Shown here piece by piece: positions 33,469-44,496 of a stretch of DNA of 64,000 nt. The translations under genes and the position numbers were made by a program. Numbering within the stretch: the stretch's first letter is position 1; the number at the start of each line of letters is the position of its first letter. Under the pieces are notes generated by a model, which saw only the letters and a list, made by a program, of their open reading frames with translations, ran no database searches and was not told where the DNA came from. Source of the DNA: Dendrophyllia cribrosa (Eukaryota > Cnidaria > Anthozoa > Scleractinia > Dendrophylliidae); NCBI GenBank assembly GCA_024195265.1, contig JAJLRJ010000014.1, positions 21,951,509 to 22,015,508 on the forward strand, read 5' to 3'.

Positions 33469-33511
33469 CCTATTAAAACAGAAAAGAAAGGTGAAAAACA
33501 GAAATGTGGTG
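33469..33511 (+). CDS. Putative internal exon of an unrecognised gene
   Basis: TTTTCTCAACAG precedes and GTGAGT follows. The 43-nt exon reads PIKTEKKGEKQKCG and leaves phase 1, which joins in frame to 34018-34168. The lysine-rich peptide matches no family I know. Confidence 0.5.
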
Positions 33512-34017
33512 GTGAGTGACAAACCTGATTTAGTTAATTATATTTATACACTGTATGTGTTTCTGATTTCTGCAAACACACAAATATTAAGCATATATGA
33601 GCCTCCATTTTGGTACATGTATTTCTAATGAAAGTGAGCTGACAACTGAGCTGCCATTAAGAAATGATGATGTCATGAATTGAATAATACTAATTACCAA
33701 AATTAATGTACATAAAAATAAAGAATCATGTTGTTGTTGTTTCTGTTGTTAATGTGTTGTTTCAATGATGCTGTAACCTAGCTTATGCCCTGTTTATCTG
33801 TTGGTCAGTGGCTCAGTTTCCTCCAGACCAAATGTAATTGCAGTCCAACCTATTTAATACTGACACCAAATGGACAGTATGGCTTATTATAGATGAAGTA
33901 AGAGTTATCATCGATTTTAGATCTTTTGGACCAGTGAAACTGTCCAATGTAAAGAGCTGTTCATGTTATACAGGTGTCCGTAAGATTAGGTGTGACTATG
34001 TTGTCTTCTCCCTTTAG

Positions 34018-34168
34018 ATGGATCCAAACAATGCCAAAAGTTGCGTACAAAAATATCATCAATCATCATCAAGCTTGGAAAAACGGTTGGAAAGTATAAC
34101 AGACTCGCCGCCGCCAATGATTGCGTCGAAATAAAAGAAGTTGAAAAACGGAAATTTCCCCTGGAAAG
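34018..34168 (+). CDS. Putative internal exon of an unrecognised gene
   Basis: It is bounded by a pyrimidine tract plus TTTAG and by GTAAAA. Joined to the previous exon it reads DGSKQCQKLRTKISS and then LGKTVGKYNRLAAANDC without stops. The two-exon open frame and good splice signals argue for a real or recently real gene. Function unknown. Confidence 0.5.
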
Positions 34169-34500
34169 GTAAAATTTGTAATGGAGATGGTAAACACACT
34201 ATTTTCTGAAAAATAATAGCAGGTTTATATCAAGTCGAACTTTACAGTAAAGAGATGATGTGACCAAGTATAGGCTAGTAAATTGTCGAAATGACCAGTG
34301 AGTTTAATGGCTCTTTGAATATTTGAAAAAAAAAAAACGAGGAAAGTGTTTCTGGAAGGCATGACCCTGCATTCTAATAATCTTCTTTATACAATTCCTA
34401 AAAAGTTTTCAAATATCCACACTTTCATAAAAACACAAACCTTATGAGCAGTGGCCTCAAATGTGGCCATTTTCCTAATTTTGCTATTATCTTTTCAAAG

Positions 34501-35230
34501 CATAAATTAATGGCGATGAAGATGCTGAGGTGACAGGTGACGAGAGCAGTGAAATGGTTAGCGGGAGCGATTCTGGAGACATTGTCCTGGATGCCCTTGC
34601 CAATATAGGTGCAGCCCCGATGTTTACAGCGCCTGCAGAGGAATATAATTTTCCGGTTGGTGAAAGGCGCTACAATGGCCGAAACGGCAGTAACGCATGC
34701 AGTTTGATTAGCATATTGACCGGTTACGCTTTAAGTGCGAGGAAGATCTCGCCCCACATTGCTTCTTACCTTTGTCAAGTACCGTTATTGATGTTGTTTG
34801 CGGCAACCGGTGTACGACTTATGTCTGGATAGTTTAGCCTCAAGGTATCTATCCATTCAGAAAGCTGCCAGTGTGTTAGAAATCTAGTTTGATATTGGCG
34901 TGGGATACAATTTGCCAGTACGACTGAAAGATCAAAATGAGCAGTACACTATTGGTGGTCAGTTACTGTGCGAGAAGCTATCGTTCACTTCTCGTTCCTC
35001 TTTTGTCGGATGAACTATTTTGAACGAGAAAACCTCTTTGTTTTACATCACCAAGGGTTTCATAATGTGTGTCGAACACCCATTCTCGTGACCCTAGCGG
35101 CCCGGGGTTAGACACAGCTGAAGTAAAGGACCTTGATGAATTTTGCAGAGCAGTTTGGAAACTTTTTGATCGGCGACTTTTAAATGTAAGAGCTTGGTTT
35201 CTTAAAAGCTACAACCGCACACAATGCTGT
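34501..35230 (+). pseudogene. Degenerate 3' part of the same unrecognised gene
   Basis: An open stretch from 34506 to 34832 includes GDEDAEVTGDESSEMVSG and the motif RRYNGRNGSNACSLISILTG. After frameshifts, further segments in other frames look like a continuing protein: DLCLDSLASRYLSIQKAASV, then LNEKTSLFYITKGFIMC, then VKDLDEFCRAVWKLF. A stop near 34503 also blocks a clean splice from the previous exon. A Cys in a short N-A-C-S-L setting followed by a later beta-rich segment could recall a papain-fold or OTU-like peptidase, but that is speculation. Confidence 0.4.
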
Positions 35231-36979
35231 TGGAACAGTCCTAAGTGACATAGCTACGACCGTGATAATTACTGCTTTTCCTCTCGGAGATCGCGAGAAA
35301 AAAAAACCACGTGAACCGACAGGCATTCAAGACATTATTAAGTAAAGAGACAAAGTGTTTGAGGGGGTTGTTGAGTATTTGAAACGAATACAGAGATAAT
35401 GCAAACCTTTTGCGTGTGTCGCAACAGGTTTTTTACAGGATTGTAGCCTCTCGTATAGAGTCGTCAGAGTCGTTAGTGTATTAGCGATATACTTGCAAGG
35501 ACGTATGTTTTTGGATACGGATAATGGATTTAAGAAGCATATGTAGGTATTCGGTCTACTTGCTTGAAGCTATGCATTATATCAGAAGCTTACAGTACTG
35601 TTATGAGCTACTGATTATATAAATAATGTAATTTTGCTATTGCTTTGGTTTTGCATTGCTAGGCTTTGTAATTAAAATCAGAAGTATTTTTATGTTGTGT
35701 GTTGATCCTTACTGTAAATATGAAAAGTGCCCTTTACTGGCGCAAGGGTTCGAAAGCTTCACAAGAACTGGAAAAATGATCCTTTAGGAGTTTAACGAAG
35801 CATAGGGTTTATTATCCCGTATCTTAGAAACAGGTTAATAATGTGAAGTAGTCTTCTCGTTTGAGTACTTAGGTACCTCGGCAACAGCTCATATAGTTAT
35901 AAAATGGCTTTCTTGGCAAACAGTTGTTTGCCTTTCGTAGTGAATAAAGTGAAGTGGCAAATGTAATACTTATAATAAAGACGCTGTGAAAACTTGTCTT
36001 TCTTTCTTTCTTGACTCCGGAGATCAGATGTTACTGTAATTAGTATTATGGTTAAAGCGACTGTTTCACGCTAGGCGCACTGCCTGCCCATATCTTTTCA
36101 TTTCTCGGTAAAAGACGACAGGCTTAATTTCGAGGACAATTGAAACGGATTATAGATACGAATGTCAAACGGAATTTATTCTTTCGATTCAAAGCATAAA
36201 TAGCCAACGTACTTTGAGCCTTCACAGGTTTTCTGTCTAATGAAACCGTTCTGACCAACACGTGGTTGTTAAAAATTTCACTGGTTCAGACCTGAAACCT
36301 ATGCACCCCCACCTTGCGTTAAGTTGTTGACCCCAATTTTTATTTATTTAATACTAGAGTCGATAAAACGGGATCGATTTTACTAATTTAGCCGGTTAAC
36401 ATCTTGACCTTAAACCTTGCCTGAGGATATTGACCCCAATTACACGATATTGACCTTCATTACATGGAATCAGGTTAAAGCATGGATTTAGTGGGCGAGT
36501 TTAATATTCAGCTCAGCTCGTTTTACCGACTCTAGTATTAAATAAATGAAAATTGGGGTCAATATCCTAAGGCAAGGTGGAGGGTGTATATGTTAACCGG
36601 CTGAACTAGTAAAATCGACCCCGTTTTACCCACTCTAGTATAAAACAAGGTGGATAGGTATAGGTTTCACGGCTGAACTTCTGAAATCGACGTTTCGTCT
36701 TTAATACATGCTAAGTAATAAGATTTTAGTTTGTAAGGAGTATTGTTCCCATAAATTTTACTCCGAAACGCGGTTGAAATTGAATATCTCTCTTTCTGTA
36801 CAGCCAAACACCACTTCCATGGATAACACTGATGATTTTTCAAACAATATCGTACCTTTCTGACGATCACCTGACAACAAGAAATCACGAAACCTCGTGC
36901 AGTAGTAATAATGGCAGGGAAGCCTATCCCATGGTGCAATGCTACGATGGTGGAATATTAGCTTATCGGGAGTCGCGCA
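35231..36979. other. Intergenic with degenerate inverted repeats
   Basis: TTGACCCCAATTTTTATTTATTT near 36330 and AAATAAATGAAAATTGGGGT near 36540 form an inverted pair and share vocabulary with the satellite that follows. AATAAA occurs at 35943-35948, and a TTTCTTTC run at about 35998. No gene is supportable. Confidence 0.4.
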
Positions 36980-39900
36980 CACGGCTGAAAAACGGGGTTC
37001 ATTTGACAAGTTCGTCTTAGTAAGCTACATACCCTATCCACGGACATCTACTCTTCTCCCCAATTTTAGTTTATTTGAACGCGGATGAAAAACTGGGTTC
37101 ATTTCGTAAGTTCGTCCTAGTAAGGTATATACCCCATCCACGGACATCCACTCTTCACCCCAATTTTAGATTATTTGACCATGGCTGAAAAACGGGGTTA
37201 ATTTCGTAAGTTATTATTATTATTATTATTATTATTATAAACTTTATTTCACACAGAATTCAGAAAGTATACACTTATTTACACTGAAGCTGTGCCTAAT
37301 AATATAATAATAACAGTTAATAAATAATAAGAAATAATAAAATCTAAAAAATACATAAGTAATTATATGATCAATATAAATCCTAAGAACCTAATGCAAT
37401 CTAAAGCCTAACCGTAATGTAACCAATAATTCTTAACAAAACTTCTCACGGATTTCGAACATTTTACACTATCATTTAGTCTTAAGTTCGTCTTAGTAAG
37501 CTATATACCCCATCCACGGACATCCACTCTTCACCCCAATATTAGTTGATTTGAACGCGGCTGAAAAACGGGGTTCATTTGCTGAGTTCGTTTTAGTAAG
37601 CTATATACCCCATCTACGGACATCCACTCTTCACCCCAATTTTAGTTTATTTGACCACGGCCGAAAAACGGGGTTAATTTCGTAGGTTCGTCTTAGTAAG
37701 TTATATACCCCATCCACGGACATCCACTCTTCACCCCAATTTTAGATTATTTGACGATGGCTCAAAAACGGGGTTAATTTCGTAAGTTCGTCTTAGTAAG
37801 CTATATATCACATCCACAGACATCCACTCTTCACCTCAAAATTTAAATTATTTGACTACGCTGAAAAACGGGGTTAATTTCGTAAGTTCGTCGTAGTAAG
37901 CTATATACCCCATCCACGGACATCCACTCTTCACCCCAATTTTAGTTTATTTGAACACGGCTGAAAAACGGGCTTAATTTTGTAAGTTCGTCCTAGTAAG
38001 CTATGTACCCCATCCACGGACATCCACTCTTCGCCCCAAATTTATTTTATTTGACCACGGCTGAAAAACGGGGTTCATTTGCTGAGTTAGTCTTAGTAAG
38101 CTATATACTCCATCCACGGACATCCACTTTTCACCCCAATTTTATTTTATTTGACCACGGCTGAAAAACGGGGTTCATTTGCTGAGTTAGTCTTAGGAAG
38201 CTATATATCACATCCACGGACATCCACTCTTCACCCCAATTTTAGTTTATTTGAACGCGGCTGAAAAACGGGGTTCATTTGCTGAGTTCGTTTTAGTAAG
38301 CTACATACCCCATCCACGGACATCCCCTCTTCACCCCAATTTTAGTTTATTTGAACAAGGCTGAAAAACGGGGTTACTTTCGTAAGTTCGTCCTAGTAAG
38401 GTATATACCCCATCCACGGACATCCACTTTTCACCCCAATTTTAGTTTATTTGACCATGGCTGAAAAACGGGGTTAATTTCGTAAGTTCGTCTTAGTAAG
38501 CTATAATACCCCATCTGCGGACATCCACTCTTCACCCAAATTTTAGTTTATTTGACCACGGCTAAAAAACGGGGTTAATTTCGTAAGTTCGTCTTAGTAA
38601 GCTATATATCACATCCACAGACATGCACTCTTCACCCCAAAATTTAAATTATTTGACCATGCTGAAAAACGGGGTTAATTTCGTAAGTTCGTCTTAGTAA
38701 GCTATATATCACATCCACAGACATCCACTCTTCACCCCAGAATTTAAATTATTTGACCATGCTGAAAAATGGGGTTAATTTCGTAAGTTCGTCCTAGTAA
38801 GCTATATACCCCATCCACGGACATCCACTCTTCACCCCAATTTTAGATTATTTGACCATGGCTGAAAAACGGGGTTAATTTCGTAAGTTCGTCTTAGTAA
38901 GCTATATACCCCATCCACGGACATCCACTCTTCACCCCAATTTTAGATTATTTGACGATGGCTCAAAAACGGGGTTAATTTCGTAAGTTCGTCTTAGTAA
39001 GCTATATACCCCATCTACGGACATCCACTCTTCACCCCAAAATTTAAATTATTTGACTATGCTGAAAAACGGGGTTAATTTCGTAAGTTCGTCGTAGTAA
39101 GGTATAAACCCCATCCACGGACATCCACTCTTCGCCCCAATTTTAGTTTATTTGACCATGGCTGAAAAACGGGCTTAATTTCGTAAGTTCGTCTTAGTAA
39201 GCTATGTACCCCATCCACGGACATCCACTCTTCACCCCAAATTTATTTTATTTGACCACGGCTGAAAAACGGGGTTCATTTGCTGAGTTAGTCTTAGTAA
39301 GCTATATACCCCATCCACGGACATCCACTTTTCACCCCAATTTTATTTTATTTGACCACGGCTGAAAAACGGGGTTCATTTGCTGAGTTAGTCTTAGTAA
39401 GCTATATACCCCATCCACGGACATCCACTTTTCACCCCAATTTTATTTTATTTGACCACGGCTGAAAAACGGGGTTCATTTGCTGAGTTAGTCTTAGTAA
39501 GCTATATATCACATCCACGGACATCCACTCTTCACCCCAATTTTAGTTTATTTTGAACGCGGCTGAAAAACGGGGTTCATTTGCTGAGTTCGTTTTAGTA
39601 AGCTACATACCCCATCCACGGACATCCCCTCTTCACCCCAATTTTAGTTTATTTGAACAAGGCTGAAAAACGGGGTTACTTTCGTAAGTTCGTCTTAGTA
39701 AGTTTTATACCCCATCTGCAAACATCCACTCTTCACCCAAATTTTAGTTTATTTGACCACGGCTGAAAAACGGGGTTAATTTCGTAAGTTCGTCTTAGTA
39801 AGCTATATATCACATCCACAGACATGCACTCTTCACCCCAAAATTTAAATTATTTGACCATGCTGAAAAACGGGGTCAATTTCGTAAGTTCGTCTTAGTA

Positions 39901-40615
39901 AGCTATATATCACATCCACAGACATCCACTCTTCACCCCAAAATTTAAATTATTTGACCATGCTGAAAAACGAGGTTAATTTCGTAAGTTCGTCGTAGTA
40001 AGCTATATACCCCATCCACGGACATCCACTCTTCATTATTTTATTTGACCACGGCTGAAAAACGGGGTCCATTTGCTGAGTTAGTCTTAGTAAGCTATAT
40101 ACCCCATCCACGGACATCCACTTTTCACTCCAATTTTAGTTTATTTGAACGCGACTGAAAAACGGGGTTAATTTTGTAAGTTCGTCTTAGTAAGCTATAT
40201 ATCACATCCACGGACATCCACTCTTCACCCCAATATTAGTTGATTTGAACGCGGCTGAAAAACGGGGTTCATTTGCTGATTTCGTTTTAGTAAGCTATAT
40301 ACCCCATTCACGGACATCCACTCTTCACCCCAAATTTAGTTTATTTGGCCACGACTGAAAAACGGGGTTCATTTGCTGAGTTCGTCTTAGTAAGCTATAT
40401 ACCCCATCTTCGGACATCCACTCTTCACCCCAATTTTAGTTTATTTGACCACGGCTGAAAAGCGGGGTTACTTTCGTAAGTTCGTCCTAGTAACCCAATC
40501 CACGGACATCCACTCTTCACCCCAATTTTAGTTTACTGATTTGACCATGGCTGAAAACCGGGGTTAATTTCGTAAGTTCGTCTTAGTAAGCTATATACCC
40601 CATCCACGGACATCC
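36980..40615. repeat. 100-bp satellite array, about 34 units
   Basis: A unit of almost exactly 100 bp repeats head to tail about 34 times, with landmarks CATCCACGGACATCCACTC, CACCCCAATTTTAG, GGCTGAAAAACGGGGTT and TAAGTTCGTCTTAGTAAGC. Several unit variants alternate in a fixed order with a period of about 1.2 kb. A LINE fragment interrupts it at 37212-37487. There is no open frame through the array. Confidence 0.93.
37212..37487 (-). mobile_element. Truncated LINE 3' end inserted in the satellite
   Basis: The minus strand reads a short coding end (SVRSFVKNYWLHYG, then stop), an AT-rich UTR, AATAAAGTTTATAAT and an (ATA)n tail. It adds exactly 276 bp between two units of the satellite. TAAG at both edges may be the target duplication. 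Confidence 0.65.
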
Positions 40616-40631
40616 TCTCTGCACCCCAAAT

Positions 40632-40800
40632 CAGTGTTTGCTGCATGATATTTATAAATCAATATATATGCATCTACAGAAATTATATAATAATGACAGT
40701 GTATCTTATATGTAAATGTTTGTTGTTATGTTTTGTAAATGACTTGTAACTGAAGGTGAAATAAAGTTTTGTAAAATGAAAAAATAAAATAAAATAAAGA
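40632..40800 (+). mobile_element. Possible retroposon 3' end
   Basis: AT-rich DNA ends in GAAATAAAGTTTTGTAAAATG and an (AAAAT)n tail directly after the satellite. The layout matches LINE or other retroposed 3' ends. There is no coding evidence. Confidence 0.4.
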
Positions 40801-41400
40801 TTATTTTTAAAAGATCCTACAATGACGACATAACGAGTTTGAATAAATTATCCAGTTTTCAAATCTCCAGCCACGTCACTGCAAAGCGCTTTGTGGTATG
40901 TTAACTGTGCCACAGAGTGCTACACAGAATACAGAGAGCGCTTTTGGTGGCGCTTTGATGATGCCACAACGTGCTTTGTGTGACAAAATTTGTTGGAACC
41001 GAAGATTATTTTCAAAAGATCCTACGATATAACTTACGTGTTTTAATAAAGCAACCGGTTTCCAAAGTTAATATCCAGTAAGTCATCACAAAGCTTTGTG
41101 GCATTTCATTTGTGCTGCACAGACTACATAGAGCGCTTTGTGGCGTTTCCGGATGAAGGCACAAAGGTCCACAAAGTGCTTTGTGATAACAAAATTAGTG
41201 AGAACGCAATTATTTTCAAACAATCTGCGATATGCTTGTGGGAATTTTGATAAAATATCCAGTTTTCAAAATTTATGTCCCGCTAAATCAACACAGAGCG
41301 CTTTGTAGCATTCGAAGTCTCGTTCCTATATCATCACAAAGTGCTTCAAACTACAGATGAGTAACCACAAAGCGCTCTGGGACTGTATATAATAGGTATA
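40798..41400. repeat. Three ~200-bp tandem units rich in CAAAGCGCTTTGTG
   Basis: Units start near 40798, 41002 and 41207 with AAGATTATTTTxAAAAGATC or a close variant. Each holds two or more imperfect palindromes of the form CACAAAGCGCTTTGTG. Similarity falls in the third unit. Confidence 0.7.
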
Positions 41401-42130
41401 TATATATAAACCGGCGGCTGACGATTCTGTAAACATCAGTGCTGTGTAGAGTTAAAGGAGGACTTCATGGCGTTTTCTCTGTAGCCACTGACTAAACAAA
41501 AGCATATATTTGAATAACGTGTTGTGACCAGTACGGCTCATCATAAAGAATCAAACCCTTGACCAGACTCAGCGAAAATAATTTAATATTACATTTCTGT
41601 TTGTTGGTTTGTTTGCTTTTTTTTTGGCGCAGAGTCGAAGTGATTTAGTTTGTGCTTACTATTATTGTAGTTTATCAGCCAAATTTTGAATCTTATGATT
41701 CAAAACGACTGAAGAGAAATAAGAATTTATCAGAAAATGAAACATGCCGGTATCACTTTCTTCATAAATTTGCAAGTATCGCGATCGTGTGCTTTTCACG
41801 GCAGCCTTGGAGCTGTACAAGTTTTATTTGTCGCAATATACTCGTTACACAATGCCAAAACAACACCAAAACAGCACCAAATTGAAGAAGAGGCACGTTT
41901 AACTAAGCCCGTTTTCTCCTCGAAATCAGTGAACGAGGTTTGTAGGTCAAATATCTCTACTGTCCCCGACCCTCTCAAATAGACAGTTTAGCTCGAAGAC
42001 CGAACTGCAACAGAGTTTCCTTACCAGTCTTAGCCGAGTGTTGCAAGATATATCACACGATATGATTGGCCCAGCATATCGTATTACGTCAGAGGACATG
42101 TTCACCACAGAGGACATAACTGCAACGGTA
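41401..42130. other. Intergenic, no gene seen
   Basis: TATATATATAAA near 41400-41410 could be a TATA box, but the ATG that follows (41467) opens only a short frame. The 77-residue frame at 41652-41885 matches nothing known. Confidence 0.35.
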
Positions 42131-42187
42131 CGCGTGGGGCGTCGGGCGTGGGGCGTGTGGCGTGGGGCGTGGGGCGTGGGGCGTGGG
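42131..42187. repeat. GGGCGTG minisatellite
   Basis: About eight imperfect tandem copies of GGGGCGTG. A related G-rich segment with the neighbouring GTTGCAGTT sequence occurs in reverse near 29165-29215. Confidence 0.7.
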
Positions 42188-42225
42188 CCCCGTTTCTTGA
42201 AAGTCCCCGCGATATGAAGCAAATT

Positions 42226-42405
42226 TCCACCGGTTTTCCGTGGTGTGGACTCCAATTTACCACGATTTACGTCATCTTATGGTCAAAATGTTGTGGACTC
42301 AAGAGGCGTAGCCGAGTGATTCAGCAACAAATTTAATTTTGACCATGTGTTGACGTATCGTGGTAAATTGGGGTCCACACCACGGAAAACCGGTGGAAAT
42401 TTGTT
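42226..42405. mobile_element. Foldback MITE
   Basis: AAATTTCCACCGGTTTTCCG at the left and its complement at the right continue into arms of about 68 bp, including GTGGTGTGGAC and TTTACCACGA. They surround about 45 bp. No target duplication was resolved. Confidence 0.65.
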
Positions 42406-42568
42406 TTTTTACCACAATATCAGTAGAAATTGCGTGATGTTAGCGTCAGCACCGTTGTCTGCACTCTCATTTACCACCCGCATCGACCAATCAGATTGCG
42501 AGATGACCGGCAATTGTGGTCAAAAAAACTTTTCGAGCCCGGATCTTAAACTTGACTCCTGTGGCCCC

Positions 42569-42715
42569 ACTTGCCTAGTTCCTGTACAGCTTTTTCCCAG
42601 TCCTTCACGGTCAATTCGTTTCGGTGACGTATCCGAAACGAACTTCATCGCCCGGACCACGTGACCCGAAACGGATTGACCGCGGCGAAATATAGAGGCC
42701 TAGGAACTAGGCAAT
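42569..42715. repeat. Short foldback repeat
   Basis: TTGCCTAGTTCCT and AGGAACTAGGCAA form the outer pair. GGTCAATTCGTTTCGG and CCGAAACGGATTGACC form an inner pair. It is probably another small MITE. Confidence 0.5.
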
Positions 42716-42735
42716 GGCCCCACAATATTGAACCA

Positions 42736-43884
42736 TTACAGGTGGCTCGACTGGATTTTTGGGGGGTGATACCCCCCAAGTTTGAGCATCAACTACGACT
42801 ATGGAAAAACGGTCACCACAGAGGTATTAGATAAAGAAGAAAATTTGTTAAGACCGTTGTTAAATTAACATCGGAGTTGCCATAGCAGCGTAATGACGCC
42901 ATAACGTTTTTTTTACTTGCCGTCGTATTTCTCGGCACCAGGAGGTTTTTTCGGTAATCGCTTAAGGGAGCTTGTACCTCCCATAGCCGCCTCGATTATG
43001 GCAAAGATTGAACAAATTCTATAACAGCGTTTAAAAAATTTTTGGGGATGATAAATACAGTGAAAAAAATACTATCAACATAATTGGCTGATATCTAAAG
43101 AAAACGATGCGCTTTGGGAATGCAGTTTCATTTCATAGTAGTTTGATTCCATCTGAGATCGTTTGTAAAAACGTAAGGGGATTGCTTAGGTCGATTGCGA
43201 GAAAAAAAAGATTTGATTGGTGTGCGTTCAGCTGCTCTTGTTGCCATTTTTGTATGTAATTTGGTCTACGCCTACAAATGTGCAGATAATTTGGAAACCG
43301 CTTGATAATTTTTTTTAATAATTTGACAATCTCGAGATTTATCATCAATTTATATGACCTGCAAGTTTCAATGACATTGAAATGATGTAAGGCAATAAAA
43401 AAGGGCCTCCAATGTACCATTTTCCCCCGCAGATTTTGTGTTAACATATGAGCATCCTCATTATTCATAGGTATTGTTTTTAAATTTCATATGGATGTGC
43501 ACAACTTTAGCAAAAAAATCATTTGCATCGAACAGAACGCTAGATTGCTTTCCGGAGAATTTTCCGAAACATGCTAATAACTGACTTGAGAATTGCAATA
43601 ACATTACGCACTCGATGTCACGCTATTACGTGGGCGGAGACTTTTATCCTGCTCTGTTGTTCTGTGGAATAATACCTTAGTGTGTAATGTTGTTACAATT
43701 CTCAAGCCAGTTATTAGTATATTGCGGCAAACTCAAATGTTAATTTAGCACTGGTCTTAACAAATTTTCATCTTTATCTAATACAGCTGCGGTGACCGTT
43801 TTTCCATAGCATTGTTAATGACGTCGTAGTCAGATGCTCAAACTTGTGGGGTATCGCCTCCAAAAAATCCAGTCGAGCCACCTT
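42736..43884. mobile_element. 1.15-kb TIR element with nested MITE
   Basis: The ends GGTGGCTCGACTGGATTTTT and their complement extend imperfectly to about 135 bp, including GTCTTAACAAATTTTC and TCTAATAC. A 111-residue minus-strand frame at 43133-43468 is basic but unrecognised. A second inverted repeat, TAATAACTGxCTTGAGAATTG, is nested at about 43573-43720. No transposase is seen. Confidence 0.6.
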
Positions 43885-44159
43885 AACAGATCAAGAAGGG
43901 TTTGCGAAGAGACGAGAGGAAACACGCTGAAACTTGGTATAAAGTAAATTTGAAATATCCTATTGTAGCTCGTGCACTGCCAAATCAACTAATCAATGTA
44001 CAAGAAGGTAAATTGAAACCTACACCACCCCCCTAGTTTGAGTCCTTTGACACCATTCAGGTAGTGTGTCAAAATGCTTGGGCGTGACCCTGCCCAGTTT
44101 CTGGGAGTGGACGGGTCGCAATAGTTTCAGATACTTCATGCTACGGAAACTGAGGCCAC
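43885..44159. other. Intergenic, no gene seen
   Basis: No frame, RNA gene or repeat is supportable in this short stretch. Confidence 0.35.
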
Positions 44160-44320
44160 TCGGTCCACACTAACCAGTTTTCATTTGAAAACGCCGTTTT
44201 TGTATCGTTAATACACCAAGCCCTTTCGTTAAACAAATGCATAACTTATTATTCATTTTCGCCTACCGTTCGCACTAACACTGTGCCTCGACCACTTTCA
44301 GAGTTTTTTAAAACATACGG
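44160..44320. repeat. Interspersed repeat, copy 2, left half
   Basis: Matches 10-170. The copy is split by BEL2 and resumes at 50638. Confidence 0.75.
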
Positions 44321-44456
44321 TGTTCCGGTTATTTCACGGGCATTTAAGACGACTAAAACGGTAAACGGGTAAACATTTTCAACACGATTTATTCACAACG
44401 TGAGCTACACGAAATTCGAGCTTCACGTGTCACGTGAACGGGTTTTGACGCGAACA
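44321..44456 (-). repeat. BEL2 3' LTR (shortened)
   Basis: Relative to the 5' LTR it lacks 9 bp between two ATTTTC repeats and about 56 bp further in, and it has a substitution (GACGCG against GGCGCG). The purine tract GGGGGGGAGGA, read on the minus strand at 44457-44467, directly adjoins it and is the likely plus-strand primer. Confidence 0.85.
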
Positions 44457-44496
44457 TCCTCCCCCCCGTGTTCGACGCCGGGCGGGGCGGCGGACA

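Noticed and set aside
36980..40615. CRISPR-like array
   Set aside because: Units are contiguous 100-bp repeats with no unique spacers, in eukaryotic DNA.
42300..42330. GGCGTAGCCGAGTGATTCAG resembling a tRNA-Leu start
   Set aside because: No B box follows; the sequence is the loop of the foldback MITE.
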